A DNA stretch of 64,000 bases from Allantophomopsis cytisporea (Eukaryota > Ascomycota > Leotiomycetes > Phacidiales > Phacidiaceae). This document shows positions 59,533-64,000 of this stretch, piece after piece; position 1 is the stretch's first letter; the number at the start of each line of letters is the position of its first letter. The notes beneath the pieces are model-generated. The model had not been told where the DNA came from. It made no database searches and saw only the letters and a list, made by a program, of their open reading frames with translations. The stretch spans positions 1,612,001-1,676,000 of the forward strand of contig CP103036.1 in the NCBI GenBank assembly GCA_024752435.1. The letters run 5' to 3'. The translations under genes and the position numbers were made by a program.

Positions 59533-62419
59533 GGTGAAGCGGTGACGGTTGGAGTTTGGCGGTGGATGATCTCAGGGGCTTGAGTGACTTGGATTTAGCT
59601 AAGCATATCACGTTACGCCATCCCATTGCTGCGTTACGATGATTTTGCGCTCTACAGGAAACACCGCTCAGTAGTGATGTGCATTCTGGAAGCTCTTCCC
59701 CTCTTCTGTGTTTTAAACTCTGCTGAATGGCACCTATATTGGAGTTGTCAGCTGTGAAAAGTGATACACGAGGATTAAGGTAAACAGTCAGCTAGATGGA
59801 GCCGGAGCCTTGTTCTAGAATCGGGCTTGGAAGACGGAATGGAAGACTTCGGCGGTGCCTGTCTTACTATTTGCTTGTTCGGCCACCCTTGTAATGTGGT
59901 GTGCCATCCCCATTCTGCATCCCTGTAGATTGTCTGAGGGGTCCGTCGGCTACTGGTTGGATGGCGTCGTAGGGCATGGAATGGTGGTGGAAAAGGCGCA
60001 GAAGCAGAAGAAAACTTCGGGAGTGGTAGGCGAGTTTTTTGACCCCTCAATTGGCCTGCGGGCCTGTTCAAGGTGACGAGTGCCTTTTTCCATCTTTTTT
60101 GTTGACTTTGCACATCTGATCTTCTGATAGGGTTTGTTTGGACGGACCTGCAGAAGAGAATTGCTTTTTTCTCTTTTTTCTCTTCTTTCTCTTACATCGA
60201 GGAGTGTTTGGGTGGATGGATGTATTCATGTACCGTGTATTGTACATCCTGTAACAGAGAGATGAGAGATCAGAGATGAGAGATGAGACGAGATATACTT
60301 TGTATGCAGGGAGGGGCAGTATGTACCACAGTCAGCGCATGATGTGCTGCAAGTACACGCAATGGATAGATAGATAGATAAGATGAGACTGATCAGAAGG
60401 GAAACCGAGTTTGAGGTGGTGGTTGGTATCTGGTTCGTCAATCAGTCAGTCTCTCGTACCAATACTGGACTTGTAGTAATATACTCCTCCATAATTACAT
60501 ACGAATCAAATCTACAGCTCATCTCCAGGTTGTTTCTCACACACAAGCGAAGCTGAGATAGTTGTGGTCGAAGCTATTGATGCTGCTACTCCTTCGCTGA
60601 CTTTTCTTGGCCTCGAGTCGGGGATTCTGACGTTTGACCTGGTTTGTGCTTCGACTCTATTCGTTGTTGCTCCGACAATTCTCTGCTCCGTCCACACCCA
60701 CTCCCAGTCTCTCACCGCACAACCTTCCCTGTCTTCGTCCAAAGTCCCCATTCCACAAACTATCCACCAGGTAACGACCACCACCACCTGCTGAGGAACG
60801 ACACCCTCTGATGGAATTTCTCACTTGTCTGCGTAGCACTATTACATTTGCTAAGAACAAAGCACAGTCATGGCGTATCAGTCAACTTGAATTCTTAAAC
60901 AACCTGACAGCTTGACAACTTGTCGACCGGTCAGCCTTTCTTGTGCAAAGTGCACAAAGCTCATACTTTTATGTGATGTGATGGATGATTTCTAAACAAC
61001 GGACCCTGAGGGACTCATGTTGGATCCTCAAACGAAACATCGTTGGTAGGTTCGTCATAGCGCGTGAGGGCGGCCCGCAATCGATTCATCCATCACGGAG
61101 AACAGACCAGAGATCATTGGTGTACATAGGTCATGTACTTAGGTTGAGTTGTCCGGCCAAGGCAATTAATTCTCAGAAAGAGGTGAATATCTTTCTTTGC
61201 ACGCCCGTGACGCCCTTCTCTCACTCTCTTCCTCTTGGAGTGCTCCAAAACTAACTGGACATAGTACCATGTTTGTATCGTCACTGTATCAACCATAACA
61301 CTCCGTCACATCTGCCTCGGTTTGCTCATAGAACGCTTCCAAGAACACAACTGATTCTAGCTCCAGAGCCACGAGAGCAATGGAAGAGATGTCCGACACA
61401 GCTAAAAGGGAACAGCGACCGAGGAATATGCACTTAAGCACTGCCAAACCCGCTAATCCCACTTAATCCTCATTAAACCCTCCCAAACGCTCGATCCTAT
61501 GAGCGCCCCGTGCTGGATGCTGTAGTGCCGTAGTAGTAGGAGTCGTAGTGCAAGAGTAAAGCTGCGTGACGCTGCTGTGGGCGAGGTAGTAAGGTAGACA
61601 GGTAGAAAAGGTAGAGAACGATAAACTGCTCGTCACCCTCAAGGTCTCGTCTCATGGTACATTCATTAGGTACGTACCTTAGTAAGTACCGTGTATGGTA
61701 CCTTAACAAAGTCCCGGAGTAAAGCTACTAGAGAGCAAAGCAACGCGACTTTCAGAGCGAAACCTCAACTTGCAGTCCAAAGAGTTCTGTTCCACTTCAC
61801 CAAGAATTCAAGAACTCCCGAATGCTCATTCAAAGTCACAATCATCATCGTCGTGAAGAGATCTTCCACTCAGCAAGCGCCCTGCATATCTCGGAAGCTC
61901 CAAAAACCTAATAGCTGCTCTATCACGACTACTCGTCATACTGTAGTTCCACCATCTATCTATCCGCTGTATGTTAAATGTTCCTGCTCGTGCTCCCCCG
62001 CGCGCCGATGAGACGATTAGCTGAGCACCTCGCTGATCATAGTATCGCAACTCGTTAGACACGTCGTACAGCAGCATCTACAGCATACAAGGCTGTCACT
62101 CTATTCACATTGCTGACGCCGTCATCCTCGCACTTCTGACGAACTTCCATCAACCGCCACTCTTTCTCATTTTTCTCAGTTTCTGAGGATTGCCGGCACA
62201 CTCTCGCTCTTCAAATCACCCTCTGACGTCGCGACTGTCCCAGTGCTTCGCAAGCACGCTACATCACCAATCCTTCATCCCACCGAATACCCTATACTTG
62301 GAAGCAGCGGACCTGGCCCAGCATCTGGTACGCCCAGCGGCGCAAGGCCGGTAGGCCAATCTGGTTCTCACTTTCACGAGACCGGCAACGAACAGTCCTC
62401 ATAACCTACCATCATTACA
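59533..62419. other. Intergenic region with leader of the cyclic-nucleotide-binding gene
   Basis: About 2.9 kb without a recognised gene. Simple sequence occurs near 60260-60295 (GAGATGA-like repeats) and 60363-60379 (GATA). The part from about 61700 to 62419 is C/A-rich and includes a frame that ends in TAA at 62402-62404, in phase and 15 bases before the next start codon, so it is probably leader. Confidence 0.5.
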
Positions 62420-64000
62420 ATGAGTCGCAGGGCGCGAAGCTCACCATTCCGCAGCAATGGCGTGGCCATCCCGGACTCCGTATCGCTGCTGCGCTCCTTT
62501 AACGTCGAGACGAACCCTGCTCGCCCTGCGAGACCTTCCCCGCTCACAGCTTCGAATATACCTGATATGCCGCTCGATCTTGTAGACCGTATACGCAGCT
62601 TTCCTCTGTTTCTCTCCGCTCCGGATAGTTTCTTGTTCGCTATTGGGAAGCATTTGCGCCCACAGGTTCATGGGCCTCATGATCATATTTTGACTGAGGG
62701 TGATGACGCCAAAGCCATGTATTGGCTGGTGCGGGGTGCTGTGGCGGTCACGTCGCGTGATGGGGAAGCAACATATGCAGAACTGAAGGCCGGAGCATTC
62801 TTTGGAGAAATTGGAATTCTCATGGATGTTCCCCGAACAGCGACTATCGTAGCTCGAACAAAATGTCTGTTGGTTGTGTTGAAGAAGGAAGATTTGCAGC
62901 ATGAATTACCGAACTTCCCTGATATGGAACGCGCTATCATGGAAGAAGCACAGGAGAGGTTGATGATCTTGAATAGAAAGAGAAGAGAGGTCGGTTTTGG
63001 TCCGAAAGTGGTCTACGAAGATATCCCTTCGAGAGGCGGCAAACTTGCGCGGGAAGCCATACCTGGAGAAGTCGCTACTGGTGAACGAGGCAGCATAGAT
63101 GGAGGGATAGTCGTTAATACGAAGAAGCGCAAGTCGCCAAGCCCGGGGATAATAGAGGATCCTACAACGAGTGCTCTTGGAAGTGGGTTTGTCAATGTGC
63201 GGACGACTTTGAAAGAATTGCCAATCTTCTCTACATTACCACCGGACATTCTACATTTCTTAGGTCTCAATGTACAACCGAAGACATACCCACCATTTAC
63301 CGATATCATCAAACAAGGCTCGGAAGGCAGTGAAGTATTTTTTATCGTTCGAGGAGAGGCGGAAGTTATTCATGAGAACCCAGATGGCTCTTTGTCTCCT
63401 CGGAACAGAAGGCGCTCATACATGAGACCCCGACTGAAGCAGGGTCAGTATTTTGGAGAGGTTGCGAGTTTGGCATTGGCACCTACAAGAACAGCCACTG
63501 TGCGATCTATTACAACGGTTGAATGTCTTATGCTGAGTGCCGAGGTACTTGCTAAACTATGGCAAAGATGTTCACCTGATATACGGAGGCAGGTGGAGGC
63601 AACCGCAAAGAATCGAATTGCTCCAGAAGCCGATGATGATGTTGAGATGGCAGATGCGGACAGTTTTTCAGCGCCTGCGATACATGGCCTTGAAATTGCT
63701 GATCGACCTCAAACACCAAATCCATCAGCCCTACCGCAGGTTACTTTGACACCATCGAACGCTCCAGCTAGCCCACATAAACCAAGCCGAGCTGAAGATG
63801 CTCAAGTAATAGAGCCCTTAGATCCTGACCCATTCCTCAGTGTTGATCTGGACAATATGCGAGATCGATCAAGGTCAAGGAGAGGATCATTGGCTCCGCC
63901 TCAACCGGAGTCTTCGGAGTCAGAAAATGGATCAAATGGACCACAGACAAGATCTAGATCGACTACTCCTCATACTTTCAAGCCTGTACACCCCACAACA
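62420..64000 (+). CDS. Protein with two cyclic-nucleotide-binding domains, 3' end outside window
   Basis: The frame is open without a stop from ATG at 62420 to the window end (527 codons seen), so the gene is partial. The first domain, about residues 55-175, contains FPLFLSAPDSF, DHILTEGDDAKAMYWLVRGAV and the phosphate-binding cassette FFGEIGILMDVPRTATI. The second, about 262-385, contains LPIFSTLPPDIL, IIKQGSEGSEVFFIVRGEAEV and YFGEVASLALAPTRTATV. The key Glu and Arg of the cassette are present in both, so both could bind cyclic nucleotide. An SP-rich, acidic, disordered region follows (EADDDVEMADAD, RSRSRRGS). It is not a PKA regulatory subunit: no docking domain or inhibitor site is seen. 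I recall fungal proteins that join two such domains to an F-box and leucine-rich repeats; the missing 3' part would decide. Confidence 0.88.
   Translation, partial: MSRRARSSPFRSNGVAIPDSVSLLRSFNVETNPARPARPSPLTASNIPDMPLDLVDRIRSFPLFLSAPDSFLFAIGKHLRPQVHGPHDHILTEGDDAKAMYWLVRGAVAVTSRDGEATYAELKAGAFFGEIGILMDVPRTATIVARTKCLLVVLKKEDLQHELPNFPDMERAIMEEAQERLMILNRKRREVGFGPKVVYEDIPSRGGKLAREAIPGEVATGERGSIDGGIVVNTKKRKSPSPGIIEDPTTSALGSGFVNVRTTLKELPIFSTLPPDILHFLGLNVQPKTYPPFTDIIKQGSEGSEVFFIVRGEAEVIHENPDGSLSPRNRRRSYMRPRLKQGQYFGEVASLALAPTRTATVRSITTVECLMLSAEVLAKLWQRCSPDIRRQVEATAKNRIAPEADDDVEMADADSFSAPAIHGLEIADRPQTPNPSALPQVTLTPSNAPASPHKPSRAEDAQVIEPLDPDPFLSVDLDNMRDRSRSRRGSLAPPQPESSESENGSNGPQTRSRSTTPHTFKPVHPTT

Overview
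The window is nuclear DNA of a filamentous ascomycete (Pezizomycotina). The evidence is short spliceosomal introns of about 45-105 bases with GT...AG ends and CTAAC-type branch sites, two Zn2Cys6 regulators with fungal-specific domains, a PNP-NACHT NLR-type gene, a GT32 mannosyltransferase, and CT-rich leaders. The gene types fit Leotiomycetes, but that placement is a guess. All exon joins were derived by hand by matching splice signals to reading frame and family conservation. I have no transcript data.

Left part (1-14.7 kb): a CT-rich leader precedes an eight-exon Zn2Cys6 activator (2298-5365). It is followed by an OPT oligopeptide transporter (8125-10657) and, on the minus strand, an MFS hexose-type transporter (12909-14707). 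This is a nutrient-uptake neighbourhood.

Middle (14.7-27.1 kb): about 7 kb without a convincing gene holds many microsatellites, and its last part turns AT-rich. Then comes a broken PNP-NACHT-ankyrin NLR relic (21769-25586, minus) with two in-frame TAG codons and at least two frameshifts, followed by another AT-rich gene-free stretch.

Terpenoid-like pair (27.1-33.1 kb): an AtuA/DUF1446 protein (minus, five exons) and a PaxM-like FAD monooxygenase (plus, seven exons, 807 residues) are divergently transcribed from a shared 1.1 kb promoter. The monooxygenase carries a C-terminal region of about 370 residues rich in membrane segments. This is the most interesting unit in the window: a possible terpenoid epoxidase joined to a membrane domain, paired with a homologue of an acyclic-terpene catabolism protein.

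Right part (33.9-64 kb): class I CPD photolyase with an apparent mitochondrial presequence; a dynamin/Mx-like GTPase pseudogene with three independent lesions; a NUDT19-like Nudix hydrolase; a second Zn2Cys6 regulator; the KEOPS subunit CGI121; mitochondrial proline dehydrogenase; a small conserved-looking protein whose first exon is only the ATG; an RRM protein; a GT32 Och1-like glycosyltransferase; an F-box protein; a BTB/POZ protein; and, cut by the window end, a protein with two cyclic-nucleotide-binding domains. Apart from the first section and the divergent pair, these look like independently regulated housekeeping or lineage-specific genes.
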